Origin: Magnolia sinica
Taxonomy: Eukaryota; Streptophyta; Magnoliopsida; Magnoliales; Magnoliaceae
Assembly: GCF_029962835.1 (NCBI RefSeq)
Contig: NC_080574.1
Coordinates: 26,262,001 to 26,326,000, forward strand
Length of the DNA: 64,000 bases
Reading direction: 5' to 3'
In this document: positions 20,425-32,369 of the stretch, piece by piece
Position numbering within the stretch: the stretch's first letter is position 1
How the letters are laid out: each line of letters opens with the position of its first letter
Position numbers and translations under genes: made by a program
The notes under the pieces: model-generated
Database searches by the model: none
What the model saw: only the letters and a program-made list of their open reading frames with translations
What the model was told of the DNA's origin: nothing

Positions 20425-20965
20425 AACTCTGTGGGGTCCACCATGATGTATGTGTTTTATCCAATCCGTCTATCCATTTTAACAGATAATTTGAGGAACT
20501 TAGCCCAAAAATGAAGCATATACAAAACTAAAATGGACCACTCCCACGTTGAAGCATGTATTGTATGCCTATGCTGTCTATAGCTTTTGCTAGTTTATTT
20601 CATGGCATGGTCCAAAAATTGCATAGATGTAAATTTCATGTGGACCGCACCACAAGAAAAATTGATTATTGAACGTTAAAAACTTTTGTGGAATACGAAA
20701 GTTTTGGATCAAGATGATATGCTTCTTTTTTTTTTTTTTTCCATCTACGCTGTCTGACCTTATCAACAGTTTGGATGGTCAACAGATAATAGAGTGGATA
20801 CTGGCAAGTTTTTTTAATGGTGGGTGTTTAACAACCCTTGGTTACTGTGGTGTGGTTCATCTGAAAATTTTTTCTTCTACATTTTTCTCATGACACCCTA
20901 AAGTAAGATGGCAAAATAGATGAACCGCATGGATATACAATGCATGCATCGAAGTGGGCCCCGCA
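20425..20965. repeat. Palindromic GGGCCCACC family copy, possibly two nested
   Basis: Left end TGTGGGGTCCACCATGATGT (20432); right end ACCGCATGGATATACAATGC followed by GAAGTGGGCCCC at 20952. An extra internal left-arm-like segment near 20560-20640 suggests a second copy inserted in the first. Confidence 0.6.
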
Positions 20966-21071
20966 TTCAAACTCGCACCGACATGGCTGGCTCCGGAGTC
21001 TCAACCAAAGTCCGCTCGTTTCACAGTGGTTCAGTCACACGTCACGAGTCGCTGGCCTAACCAAACCTCAC

Positions 21072-21533
21072 CGCAGTGGATTAGCTGGACCTAATCTAGC
21101 GATGTAAGTGAGACCCTGACCATCGGCCCACCTCCATGTATATGTTGTATATCCACGCCGTCCATCAAAATTTCCCGCTCATTTTAGTGCCTGGTCCCAA
21201 GAGGAATCAGATACAAATCTCCGGTGGACCACACCACACAAAACAGTGGTCATTGAACGCTCACCATAAAAAAAACCTTCCTAGGTCCACCGCAATGCAA
21301 CACAAATATCAGCTTAATCCAAAACTTTTGTGGCCCCAAAGAGTTATTTAATGGTGGAGAATTCAATTCGTACGGTGTGATCCATCTGAGATTTTTATCT
21401 ACTTCGTTTTCGGAACCATATCCCAAAATGAGCTGAAAAAACTGATGGACGGCGTGGATATGTAACACATACATCGAAGTGGGCCCCACAGTCAGGGTCT
21501 CACACACATCGCTGGATTCGCAGCTAATCCGTG
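21072..21533. repeat. Palindromic GGGCCCACC family copy with extended ends
   Basis: The arms extend beyond the GGCCCAC block: left GGATTAGCTGG with GCGATGTAAGTGAGACCCTG, and right CAGGGTCTCACACACATCGC with CAGCTAATCC, which is the inverse. Central phrases are those of the family. Its right arm and adjacent flank are duplicated exactly further right. Confidence 0.75.
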
Positions 21534-21581
21534 GGCATTCGCCGCAGCCTCACCCAATCCGCTCCCAGGTAACACGCAGCT
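21374..21581 (+). repeat. 208-bp direct repeat, copy 1
   Basis: From GGTGTGATCCATCTGAG to GGTAACACGCAGCT. By eye it is identical to 21892-22099, 518 bp to the right. It covers the right arm of one palindromic element plus about 48 bp of flank. Confidence 0.9.
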
Positions 21582-22020
21582 ATATGGGCCCCACCATGAT
21601 GTATGTGTTTCATCCATGCCATCCATCTATTTTTACGGATCATTGTACAGTGTGAGTCCAAAAATGAGAATATCCAAATATCAAGTGGACCACATTACAG
21701 GAAGCAGTGTTGAATGAGGGTTGATTAAAAACATTTTGGGGGCCATAAAACTTTTGGATCAAGCTGATATTTGTTTTTTCTCTTCATCTGGGCCTGTATG
21801 ACCTAATCAACCGATTGGATTTCTAATAAACAGTATAGTGGGCCTTAGGAGGATTTTAATAGTTGATATCCAATCACTGTTGTTTTCATGTGGTGTGATC
21901 CATCTGAGATTTTTATCTACTTCGTTTTCGGAACCATATCCCAAAATGAGCTGAAAAAACTGATGGACGGCGTGGATATGTAACACATACATCGAAGTGG
22001 GCCCCACAGTCAGGGTCTCA
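21582..22020. repeat. Chimeric palindromic-family copy
   Basis: The left arm (ATATGGGCCCCACCATGATG at 21582) has normal family sequence, but the right arm from 21892 is base-for-base that of the neighbouring copy, including its flank. The two arms are therefore of different origin. Confidence 0.7.
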
Positions 22021-22099
22021 CACACATCGCTGGATTCGCAGCTAATCCGTGGGCATTCGCCGCAGCCTCACCCAATCCGCTCCCAGGTAACACGCAGCT
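21892..22099 (+). repeat. 208-bp direct repeat, copy 2
   Basis: Second copy of 21374-21581. It ends about 150 bp before the TATA box of the TBL gene. Confidence 0.9.
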
Positions 22100-22250
22100 C
22101 CCGTCTGAGAACGCTTGTGGTGTCTACCACCAAATAAGCGGCTCAGATATCGGACAGCTGTGCATGGGCTAGATTATACACGCTTGCCAAACTGCTTTCT
22201 TGTTAATAAAGGGGTGATATGATTAGCCGACAGAAGTTCGAGATCGGATC

Positions 22251-22258
22251 TATAAAAA
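22251..22258 (+). promoter_or_regulatory. TATA box of the TBL gene
   Basis: TATAAAAA in the context GGATCTATAAAAACG lies 104 bp before the first upstream ATG and about 500 bp before the start codon. Transcription would begin near 22280. Confidence 0.6.
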
Positions 22259-22354
22259 CGAATAAATGAAATTTACATCTGATCATACGTTAACTACACA
22301 TACAAGTCTTATTTTAGGGTTTATTCCGCAAGTAGCGCCCATAACTCCCCTTCA

Positions 22355-22447
22355 ATGGCGGAGATCCAATCCCTTCCTCCGTCTCTTTTGGAGTCTTACC
22401 TTTTCTTCTTCTCTTCTCTCCTTTTTCTGAGATTTGTAAGCTTCTGA
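22355..22447 (+). promoter_or_regulatory. Upstream ORF in the TBL 5' leader
   Basis: The first ATG after the TATA box opens a 30-codon ORF (MAEIQSLPPSLLESYLFFFS and on, ending in TGA at 22447). It ends 304 nt before the main ATG, so reinitiation or leaky scanning would be needed unless a leader intron removes it. Confidence 0.5.
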
Positions 22448-22751
22448 TTTTCCATTTGAAGGAATTTTTCTTCAAATCCCTAATTTTCAGACGGAGATTT
22501 CAAAGATTTCTTAAGGATTAGGGAAAATTTTCAGATCTAATTTCGGAATTGCACGTCGAGATCTTGGAATTCCAGTACAGCATCGCATTCTGCTGATGGT
22601 GTGGTGGCTGTTTGTTTCTTGATTTGGGATTTTTGTTCTTCTTCTAGAATTTTGACGAATTGCGATCTGCTTAGGAATGCGGTTGCGATTGCTGCTGCTG
22701 GATATTAGATCTTTCAGTTACGGCATTTTGCGGTAGGTTTGTGGAACCACG

Positions 22752-23340
22752 ATGCTGGGTACGCCTAAAGGGATGCCGGGTTTTCCCGCCTTCCCGAGGT
22801 CGATTTCGTCGATTGTGGTGTGGGTGGGTGGGTTGGCTCTGTTCCTTATCCTCGCTTCTTGGATTCTGATTTCGTATCCGGTGGGCGTCGACCAGGCGAG
22901 GAAGTCGGGATTGGCGTTTCTCAGCGTTAACCAGACGGCGAATCTGATCCAACGGACAAAATCTTTTAGAAGTGGCAGCAGTGGCCAACGAGATGGGAGC
23001 GGTATATTGGGCTTTTCCAGATCTGGTGGGGGTGTGGCACCGGGAGGCATGTTATCATCTGATGGAATGCGAGAAGTGGAGCCTGCTGGTGGGTCAGTTT
23101 CTGTTAATGGTAGTGAGGGGGTGGAGGTTCCAGGGACCACTTTAGCGGGCACGCTGACATCTTTGAATTCCACAACGACGATGGTGCCTGTCTCTTCAGC
23201 TGTATCTGACAGTGGTGGGAAGGTGGATTCAGGAGCGTCTGATGATGGCTCGACCCCTTCTTCGAATTCGACGGTCATGATGGAGCCTGTTGCCCTTGTT
23301 CCCTCAGGTCTGCTCGAGAAGTCTGGGAAGGCTGATTCAA
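22752..23340 (+). CDS. TBL gene exon 1 (coding part)
   Basis: ATG at 22752 (MLGTPKGMPGFPAFPRSISS); donor TCAA/GTAAGT after 23340, phase 1. Encodes the cytosolic tail, membrane anchor and low-complexity stem. Reading past the donor ends in a stop at 23393. Confidence 0.88.
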
Positions 23341-26300
23341 GTAAGTGTTCTAAAATTTTCATAGATACTTCACTTTTAACTGATGACTATTGAAAAATTT
23401 GCTGGGTTGGATATCCAACTGTTCTTTAGCAGTACTATACTATGCTCGATCGGATGAAGCTGCATTCTTTTTTCGTCATTTGACCCAATACTGGCATTGT
23501 TGGGACCCACATTTCGGTAATCTAATCCGTTCATCTGGTGGACCCATTGTTCAACGGCGATGCGGCAAGATCTCCCCTGTTTGATTATACTGTCTATTAG
23601 GTTGGTGAATTGTGAATGGAAAGTTACAGCCAATGGTTTATATTTAATGGAGAATGTATCGGATGGTTAAGATCATCCTACACGAAGATTTTGAGGCATC
23701 TCCGGTCCACAGCTTCCACCAGATGAACGGGTTGGATAACTGGAAGGTGGGGCTTACATATACGGTTAGCTTTGGAGAACAAATTGCTTGATCCAACGTT
23801 TTATGTTTGCTCATGTATTTAAGAAAAAACTGTAGGATCTTGGTCATCTGCCAGACATATGGTGTGCTTACACAGGAATCTTGCACATGCAAGGGCCCAT
23901 TGTGTTGTGATCTAAACCATTAATCTTACACGCCCCACCATGGATGAGGGATCCCCAGAGATCTTCCAGATTAAAAGATTACAACCCTTTGATATGGCGG
24001 CCTATGAACGCCTATGAACACATGGTTAAAGAGAAAACATTGCAACTGTTATTATTAGAAGAGGATGAATGCTGAAGGGTTAGATCACTCAATAGCATCA
24101 CCCATCTTCATTGAGTCCAATCATATGAATGGTTTGGATCATCAAAACATAGGCCCCACATGTACAAGAAACCTGAGAATTTAATTGTTAGGATAGTATT
24201 TCCTTTTAATTCTTATTATCTTAACCGGTGGGTAACCCTTTTCTTCTTCTTCTTCTTCTTTCTTTAAAGATACTGATTTTCTTGAAGGCCAAAAGGCCAA
24301 AAAGAGGTTTACCATTTTACAAAAAGAGGGTCACCGTTTTTGTGATTCCTGGATTAGTTTGGTAGTTAATATTTTCTGCTTTTAGTTATTGAGGAATTGT
24401 ATCATACTCTAGCAGAGCATGGCTAACCATTGTTATGCACTCATCTATCTACACATGGCACATTCCACTTAACCCAGATCATCCTAATTGTGCACCTGAC
24501 TGTGGGTGGGCATCGCCACAAAACCTCAGTGATTCGATGATTGATTATCTGGTTGGTGAATTCAATGGACGGTTACCCAAACCGTCAGCAGTCCTGTTGA
24601 ACATCGGAATCTCCATTGATTGCACAGTCAGGATCGTCTGATCGGTATATTTTTTGGATGGACTGGATTGATTTCATGCATGCCATGTCTGCAGCGGATA
24701 TATTCATTACTGTGGTCTCCCAGGTTATCATATAGTTCCTTGTATTTATTTGGAGACTTGCTCAAAGTTTTAGCACGAGTTGGAATGCCTGCCTATCATT
24801 TTTGCCATTCATGTGGGAATTTTTTCTTGAATGATAATGAATCTTGTTAGAAAAGCAAAAACAAAATATATACAAAATACAAGAACCAGAATTGCAAGCA
24901 GTCAGCCTATACCAGCCTGGGAACACCTGGTCCCTATTTAACAGAATATTAATGCTGTCTTCTGATTTACAACCCTTGAACAAGGGAGGCCCCGAAGCCC
25001 TCTAGGCAAAACCTGCCACCCTATGGTTAGCCCTTGACTCCACCTTACTAGTTGCCACAGCAACGCTTTCTTTTTGCCCTGCCGGTGCCAGCACCATGCT
25101 TGGACCAGGGCAGTTACCGACTCTAGCATCACCTATTGCACCCTGACAGGCCCCACGATTTTCCTCCAGATTGATGACAAGACTTGAAATGTGTGAGAGG
25201 CGCTTTGCTGACTCCTTGGCAAGTCAGCCCTGAGACGAAGAGGGTAACCATTGGTAATTGGCATTTTCCTCCTTCAAAGCTGATCAATTGTGAGAATATC
25301 CTGAGGTAAGTGATGAGGGAGATACCTGAAGTCATGAAGGAGGTATCCGTAGTAATTCATAATTGGTTGAGGTAGGCAAGGGAGTCAAGTGGGTAGTTCA
25401 GTGCTCTTTGCTTCAATCCTGAGGTTGTTCATCCATCCCAACTTGCCTATTGGGAAAGATCTGTTGGCCCTACATGTCTTAGTTAGAAACAGTACAAAGA
25501 AAAGGAAAAAGACAAATTTATTCCCACATCCAATTAGACATCAGTTGGCAGCATTTTGGTTTTGCACGTTGTAGATATTTTCATGATATCACTAAGGCCA
25601 TAGTGTTAGGATAGTAGATAGATACAAGTAGAGATATGGCAACTCTACTTGTAGCTATACAGCAGATTACAATAGATTCTAAAATATCTCTTAAGATAAG
25701 TTACGATACTTAGTCTTCCGGTATATAAGTGAGGTTATTATCAATGCGATATGCATAATTCTCGACAATGTAGTGTCTACGCTTATCATGGTATCAGATC
25801 GCCAATGCATGCCTTTGATCCTCACCATTCTAACAATCAGTAGCTTGTACTGCAACAGTCATGTTGTTTATGCTTCGCAAGTTTATAATTCCTTATTCAT
25901 ATGAACTTGGTGTACGTTGATAGTTATGAAGTTACTTTCGCTGTCTTCTTGTTAGTGTTTTAGGTTTTCTGTTCATGGATAACATATCTATAGCATTTTC
26001 CTGGTGCCAAGGTTGAGGGTCCTCTTTTTGAACTGTAGTAGTAAAAGATATCTTCAATTTGAAATATCACCAGATATTGTGGTGGCATTTGCACCTGCCA
26101 TTCTTCAGCGTGGGTAAAAGAGGAGGGTTGATACCAACAAGGCAGGAGTGGTCAAAATTCTGCCAAGTTACCAGCTGACCCCAAATAGCTGGGAGAACAC
26201 TATGACGATAATGATGACGACAACGGCGACAATGATGATATACTGTGGTTGTCAAGGATCTCTCAAGGATAAGAGAACTAGGGTACAATCAATGCACAAT

Positions 26301-29300
26301 ACTAAGGGTCCACTTGGTTACCATCAAATCTGTGTTTGGATAAGCTATTTTGGACACATCTATCCAGCTAAGGCCTGTTAGGATAGGCTTGCATGGATTG
26401 GATGTTCTGTTGTCATAACTGTTGTATTTCAAATGACCTAGAACAGGGATGGATAAACAACCAGATGTGGCACTTGTCACATATTTCACACGAGGACATT
26501 TGGGGCATGTGAGATTGGTAGTGGCACGTGTGGAGTGCTTGAAGACATATGCGGCATATGTGGGGCACTTGAAGGTGGAGGATGGCACACTTGGTGCATG
26601 CTCACAGTAGCACATCAGCATGTGACACATGTAGGGTGATTGACAATTGGTGGTGGCTCATGCGGGGCCCTTGAAGATGGATGGTGGTGTTGCCGCTATG
26701 TGATGTGGTAGCACAGTTGATCGTAGTCACTTTATTGGGATTGTAGCTGGATATGTGTGTTTCTACTACTTTGTAGAGATTAGACTATCTGGATATGAGG
26801 CTATTTTATTTTTTAATAGCCTGATCTCAAATTTTATTGGAATTGGTGCCTAAAGATGGTTGACAAATCATGGATGGTACTGCAACCCCGATATAGCCTA
26901 CCTAGTCAGAACTTTCTGGTAATGAAACGGACCATAAATGACAGTAGGGATGGTTTTTTTGGAAGTATGTTGGGGCCATGCATCACCAAACACCACAGGT
27001 AAGACTCATCCCTTATACCCCGGGAGAGCGAGTACACTAACCAACTCACATATGGAGCTGGATGTGATGATGATAGGGATAATTGATTCCGTGTGGCAGC
27101 GGCTGTCTCTAGCTCAAGTGGATGTTAGCACATCGTTGTATTCTTAGATGTTTCCAGTAGATTACAATGAATCTTTTCAGTGTGAGTTTGAAGTTTTCTA
27201 GGTATTCAAAGAATTGGACAGATTTATGGAAGGATTTTTTTATTCATATGATAAAGCATCCTCTACGTCGGAAATTCAAGGACTATCTTCAAACATTTTC
27301 TGAAACTTCCCAGGCACTTTTCCGCAAAAAATCCCTTCCATAATTGGAAGGCATGCAGCCTGACACTGCAAACCGCCCCCTAACTTCCCATGCTTGTTCT
27401 TGATCAAATGTCTTTCTTCAAGATGATCTTTGATTTTATGTTGCATTGAGATACTTGGCATGGTATGCTCTTATTAATGAATCCAAATGACAGTTCTCCA
27501 CAAAGGATAGGTAATTCACTTATGCAGGAAGTGTTTTTACACTTGGATCTTGCCCTTCGCCATGTTATTGTCCCCATGCAGTTTAGGTTTGTTTAGGTGA
27601 GTTCTCTCGTATAGTTAGTCACATGGGACTGACAGGTGACAGCTTTGCACCTTAATCCTACCAACTTCATTAAGCATCTTGAGCATGCCTGTAGGATGTG
27701 TTGTAGAAAGACACATCAGTGGATAACTAACGAATATTTGCATGAAGAGGATTGCTCACACTTATTAGTACATAGCCCAGTCCCCCATACACACCTCATG
27801 TGCCAGCATGGCACGTGTGGATCATCTGAGCTGTGCATCAGTTGGGTGCTTGGTAGATGCTTTCGCCAAAAGATGGGGACACAGTGTGCGAAACGAATTG
27901 CCGCCGTTGTCATCATCTAAGCCTCATCCCAACTAATTGGGGTCAGCTATATGATTCCTTTTCCACCATTCCACTCTATCGAGGCCCATAGCTTCGGTTA
28001 GACCATAGGTCATCAAGTCTTTTCTTACTACCTCCATCCATGTCCTTCTTGGGTTATGGGAAGAGAGACATGGTGGTAGAATTCTTCTTTTCTCACTACC
28101 TCCAGTGACTTCCTGACATGAATATATCCATTTATGCTAAAGCCTGAAAGTATAAATCCGGACACGTGATTCAGACCCAAGACTATTATACTCTACTGAA
28201 AGAGATTCTTGTCAATGATTTGAATCTACCCGCAAATTGCATTTACATGCCATGTTGAACTAAGCATAGTCATTCTACTTTTTAATTTCATATTGGTGAA
28301 TGTTTTGCTTCCTAAGACAGAGAAAAATGTGATGTGTAATTACAACTTTTTCTCTTATGGTTTTGTTTGTTTAGGGAGCTGTGATCTGTACCGTGGTAAA
28401 TGGTTTCGTGATCCAGCTGGGCCCCTTTACACGAACAACACATGTCCTATCATAACACAGATGCAGAACTGTCAGGGAAATGGACGGCCAGATAAGGATT
28501 ATGAGAACTGGAGATGGAAACCTGAGCAGTGTGATCTCCCGAGATTAGATCCCAAAAAGTTCTTGGAGCTAATGAGAGGGAAGACATTAGCCTTCATTGG
28601 AGATTCTGTTGCTCGAAATCAATTTGAGTCTATGCTGTGCATACTCTGGCAGGCAAGCTCTCTTAGTTTCAACTTTTCAGTTTCATGATTTATGGTACAT
28701 TTTTATGATCCTGATTTCCACACCAATAGCTACTGCCAAATCATGATTGCAATACAATGAGGGCTTTTTAACTTGTGATTTTGTGTGGGTAAGTGTTTGC
28801 TTGCTTAATGCTTCCACCACACCAAACAACAAGCATATTAAGCATGCAATGGAAGCCCCACAGACAACAATTTGGCAGTACATCCCCCCACTGCCTTGTA
28901 AGAAATACTATATTTTTTAAAAATCTATTTATTTGATCAATAATAGGGGCATTAGGATGTGTTTGGCACAATGCCATTTCAGAAGCAGGGGAAAAAATAA
29001 TAATCATATTTTGGAATTTATACTCTGTAGGAATTTCCAAAAACCTGCGAAAAGGGGCTCTTTTCTGTTGTATTGGAAAGAAGAGCTCTTTCGCATCAGA
29101 ACGAGTATCATTTTTATGTTTTTACTTTTTTTTTTTCCAAAATTCTACGAAAAGTATAAATCCCAAAATTGGGAGTTATTTTTCTCTTGGCCAGATCCAA
29201 ACGCAGCATTGGTTTTTCATTTTCCAAATTTTTTTTTTTTTTTTTTTTTGAGTATCAATCATCGGGAAATTGAAATTTTGCTTAGATTGAAGAAGATAAG

Positions 29301-30289
29301 AGGAATGATGCGTACCGAAATTTCCAAGTGGTCACCAAAATCAGGTGGTGGTCATCTGTCTGCTGGAGGATGTACCATCAGTTGGTCTTTTGTTAAAATC
29401 CGGTCTAGTCGGTATGGTTGGTTTTTGTTAAAATCTGGTCTAGTTGATTGTAAACATATGTGGCTGATTAATTGCTTTTATGGGGATTCTTCAGGCAGAA
29501 GCTCCTAAAAACCGGGGCAACCGAAGAATGCAGCGTTGGTACTTTAGCTCGGCTGACTTCTTCATTGTCCGAATATGGTCGTCATGGCTTGTCCACAGGA
29601 CATCAGAGCCCTTCCAATTTGCTCCAGAAGGCGTCGACAAGCTCCACCTCGATGCCCCAGATGAGGGCTTCATGGAATTCCTACCAAGGTTCGATGTTGT
29701 CGTCCTCTCCTCAGGACACTGGTTCGCCAAGCAATCTGTCTACATTCTCAACAATGAGATTGTTGGTGGGCAGCTGTGGTGGCCCGACAAATCCCGGAAA
29801 ATGAAAATAGACAATGTGGAAGCATTTGCAATATCCGTTGAGACCATTCTCACCGCGATGGCCACACACCCAAACTACACAGGGATAACCATAGTGCGTT
29901 CATACTCACCCGACCATTATGAAGGGGGAGCTTGGAACACAGGCGGATCATGCACTGGAAAGGTCAGGCCTGCTCTTCAAGGGGAGTTAGCGTTGAATGG
30001 GTTCACGGAGAAAATGCATGAGAAGCAGGTAATGGGTTTTCAAAAGGCACTGAAGAAGGCGACAAACAAGTCAAAATTGAGGTTGATGGATATCACAGAG
30101 GCATTTGGGTACAGGCCTGATGGCCACCCAGGTCCATACCGGAGCCCCGACCCAAACAAGAAGACAAAGCGGGGGCCGCATGGTGAGCCCCCGCCGCAGG
30201 ACTGCTTGCATTGGTGCATGCCCGGCCCGGTTGATACGTGGAACGAGCTTGTGCTCGAGATCATTAGGAGAGAATTAGAGGATGCATGA
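22752..30289 (+). CDS. TRICHOME BIREFRINGENCE-LIKE polysaccharide O-acetyltransferase (YLS7/TBL17-18 type)
   Basis: Members of the TBL/DUF231 family transfer acetyl groups to cell-wall polysaccharides (xylan, mannan, pectin) in the Golgi. Exons 22752-23340, 28375-28652 and 29495-30289 join in frame to 553 residues. Residues about 18-41 (IVVWVGGLALFLILASWILI) form the single N-terminal membrane anchor of a type II Golgi protein. A Ser/Gly-rich stem runs to about 195. The PMR5N domain starts at CDLYRGKWFRD. GDS at 272-274 (FIGDSVARNQ) and the DCLHWC block at 525-530 supply the Ser274, Asp525, His528 triad. C-terminal sequence (GYRPDGHPGPYRSPDPNK) is closest in memory to YLS7/TBL18 proteins; the exact orthologue and acceptor substrate are not known. 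Confidence 0.92.
25604..25800 (+). mobile_element. LTR plus primer site, retrotransposon relic
   Basis: A 185-bp LTR-like unit from TGTTAGGATAGTAGATAG to GCTTATCA (25788) is followed at once by TGGTATCAGATC, a near match to the initiator tRNA-Met primer site. The short length and TGTTAGGAT start suit a Ty1/copia element. I found neither a coding region nor a second LTR. Confidence 0.6.
26090..26250 (+). mobile_element. 3' end of an RTE-type LINE
   Basis: AGCTGACCCCAAATAGCTGG followed by a decayed GATGATGAC tail. This matches the 'ACCCCAA(T/A)TAG(T/C)TGGGATAA' plus ATG-rich tail seen in the other copies of this window. Confidence 0.55.
27890..28100 (-). mobile_element. 3' end of an RTE-type LINE (reverse orientation)
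   Basis: The plus strand reads CATCATCTAAGCCTCATCCC then AACTAATTGGGGTCAGCTAT and ACCATAGGTCATCAAGTC, the inverse of the plant RTE LINE 3' terminus with its GAT tail at 27908. Confidence 0.7.
28375..28652 (+). CDS. TBL gene exon 2
   Basis: Acceptor TTGTTTAG before 28375; donor CAG/GCAAGC after 28652, a GC rather than GT donor. 278 nt encode residues 197-289, from RSCDLYRGKWF to ESMLCILWQ, including the GDS motif. Confidence 0.9.
29495..30289 (+). CDS. TBL gene exon 3
   Basis: Acceptor GATTCTTCAG before 29495. It opens AEAPKNRGNRRMQRWYFSSA and ends RRELEDA-stop at 30289. It carries the bulk of the PMR5/Cas1p_2 domain and the DXXH block. A poly-T run (29230-29249) lies about 245 bp upstream in the intron. 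Confidence 0.92.
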   Translation, partial: AEAPKNRGNRRMQRWYFSSADFFIVRIWSSWLVHRTSEPFQFAPEGVDKLHLDAPDEGFMEFLPRFDVVVLSSGHWFAKQSVYILNNEIVGGQLWWPDKSRKMKIDNVEAFAISVETILTAMATHPNYTGITIVRSYSPDHYEGGAWNTGGSCTGKVRPALQGELALNGFTEKMHEKQVMGFQKALKKATNKSKLRLMDITEAFGYRPDGHPGPYRSPDPNKKTKRGPHGEPPPQDCLHWCMPGPVDTWNELVLEIIRRELEDA

Positions 30290-32360
30290 TCGGCAATGGT
30301 TGCTCACGCATGTGTCCATGCAATTGTTGTAATTTTGTAGGTTGAAAAGGTTAATCAATCACCCAGGGAGAAGCTAGGTTTGGGAAAGAGGACCAAAAAA
30401 GTCCAATGCCCCCATATAGGATTGACGAGAAAATACCCTCGTGAACAGAGTGATGGGCATCTCCAGGCTAAGTCGATTATAGGCATGCTTAGAAACTTGG
30501 GGGGGTGTGTGTTTTAGTCAATATCCTTAAAATGGGGATAGGTTATTTATATTTATACTCCAAAATTTCTCGTAATTGTTTCATTTATTTCAGTATAGCT
30601 GATCGGCTTGACTATGTATATGAAAAATAATGGGAAAGAAACAGAGTCTACAACTTTTTCGGTGAGAAATGTGTTCCCTCGATGCTAGAAGTTTGGACGG
30701 CCAACGGCGTATCTTCGAATGCTAGCAGAGTTCCGTGCGATGCACGAAGATGAACAAAACCTGTGGCCGTTGAATTTCGGTTTCAGATCTAAGCGGTTCA
30801 ACATGTGGGCTGCTTTAACACATGCGATGAATCATAAAATCAAGCATGTAAATCACGGGGCCAATGAATTCACACTTGCATCATGTTGTCATCTTTCAAT
30901 AGTCCATTGTACAAAGTGAGAAAATGAAAAGAAGAATTGCAATAAAGGAATTGGGAAGACGAAAAGGGGTCTCATTGATGGGTTCTTACTTTGGGTATCT
31001 TGTGTATGCACTTGTGTCTGTTGTGCACATAAGATGTGGACCACCAAACGGTTGGGGTCTTCGCTTTGTTTGGACCCCACTTATGCACAAGGTAGCCTGT
31101 ACATGAGTAGTCGAGAGACTGTGTTCAATCCATAAGACTTATTTTATATGATGGCATTCCTTGTAGATTACCCAAAAATTCTCAGATTGGATATATTTTC
31201 AATCCTTCGATCATTTAAATCTTTTCCCTGGCCAGGGCTTAGAAGATGAGGGGGTGGGGGGGATAGATCCTGGCCTGACCTTCTCCTTTCTACGAGCATG
31301 CGTCCCATCGCCACTGGAACCATCTGCCTTGCTCATACTAGCACCCACTGCATTGTCTATTTGCTTTTACGAAGCATGGAAAGGCTGGATGCTGGTTATT
31401 TAAGGGCACCAAAATCGGTGTGACCGGAATCCCAACATGCTTTTTCGGAATTAGATCCAAACATTATTTTGAATAGTTTTTAAGTGTGGAAAACCATTTT
31501 TTTTTTGTTTTAATGCATGTTTGGATTCCCAAATGCACCTGAGAACGTTTAGTAGTGGATGGGCATATTCCCCAAATATAATAGACTGGATATTAACTTT
31601 ACGAAGATGGCTACTAATCGGATGAGATGGCCAGTATGCCTTGAAATCTGCGTAAATCCAACCGATTGTAGATACAGTCATGGTTTGAAGTGCCGGGCCG
31701 GAAATCCAGTACACCGCATTTGTATACAATAGTAGTGTTCGACTCTGCCCTTATCTTCCTGAACTGTTATTTCTGTCAGGCTGAGTTGCCCACATACAGC
31801 TCACCAGGTGGAAAGTTAAGGTTAGTTCTGTGGCGCCCATTTGCACCCCACCGTAACTTAGTTGAGGAACAAACAAGGAACGATGGGGGAGAATGCCCAC
31901 CTTAGAAAAAGCAAACATTTTCTGTCTGAGGACCGCTGTTTATATGGCATCCAAACAGTTTGATACAGAGCACCTAACCAGGACGAACCGATGCCCCAAC
32001 ATGATAGTCACGGACACTTGTTCATTGAAATAAGACCACTGTATATTTTCATTTTTAACCATCTGATAAATGGCCCACCAACATGATAGTCATGGTCAGA
32101 CAATCAAACGAGTGTTATTTTGTATTTCATTATACACCTAAACCGGGACCCATATTTTGGTTGTTTTAATTTGAATATTTGTATGCCACATGCAATTTTC
32201 CATTACATTCTGCCAGAGTTCCAAAGCTTTTTACTGAACCATGTCGGGTATCAGAATGAAACCAAACCCCATTTTGTTTGTCCTTGGGTACAAGACCATT
32301 TTACTAGGGATGGTATTGATGTGCAACAACTCAGAAACCAAAACTTCTAAACTTTCATTT
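30290..32360. other. TBL 3' flank and intergenic DNA
   Basis: The first few hundred bases should contain the TBL 3'UTR; I cannot fix a poly(A) site. The rest shows a G run near 31251 and no gene or recognisable repeat. Confidence 0.4.
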
Positions 32361-32369
32361 AGAATTTGA

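Larger units (their letters stand above)
23341..28374 (+). other. Intron 1 of the TBL gene (5.0 kb)
   Basis: Large intron with a CTT run (24240-24262), an LTR relic (25604) and two RTE-type LINE 3' ends (about 26100 and 27900). The stretches 23400-24230 and 24460-25600 show no coding exon that I can recognise. Confidence 0.8.

Noticed and set aside
21250..22025. Two minus-strand frames starting MCETLTVGPTSMYV.
   Set aside because: Both are translations of the duplicated palindromic-element arm, not genes.
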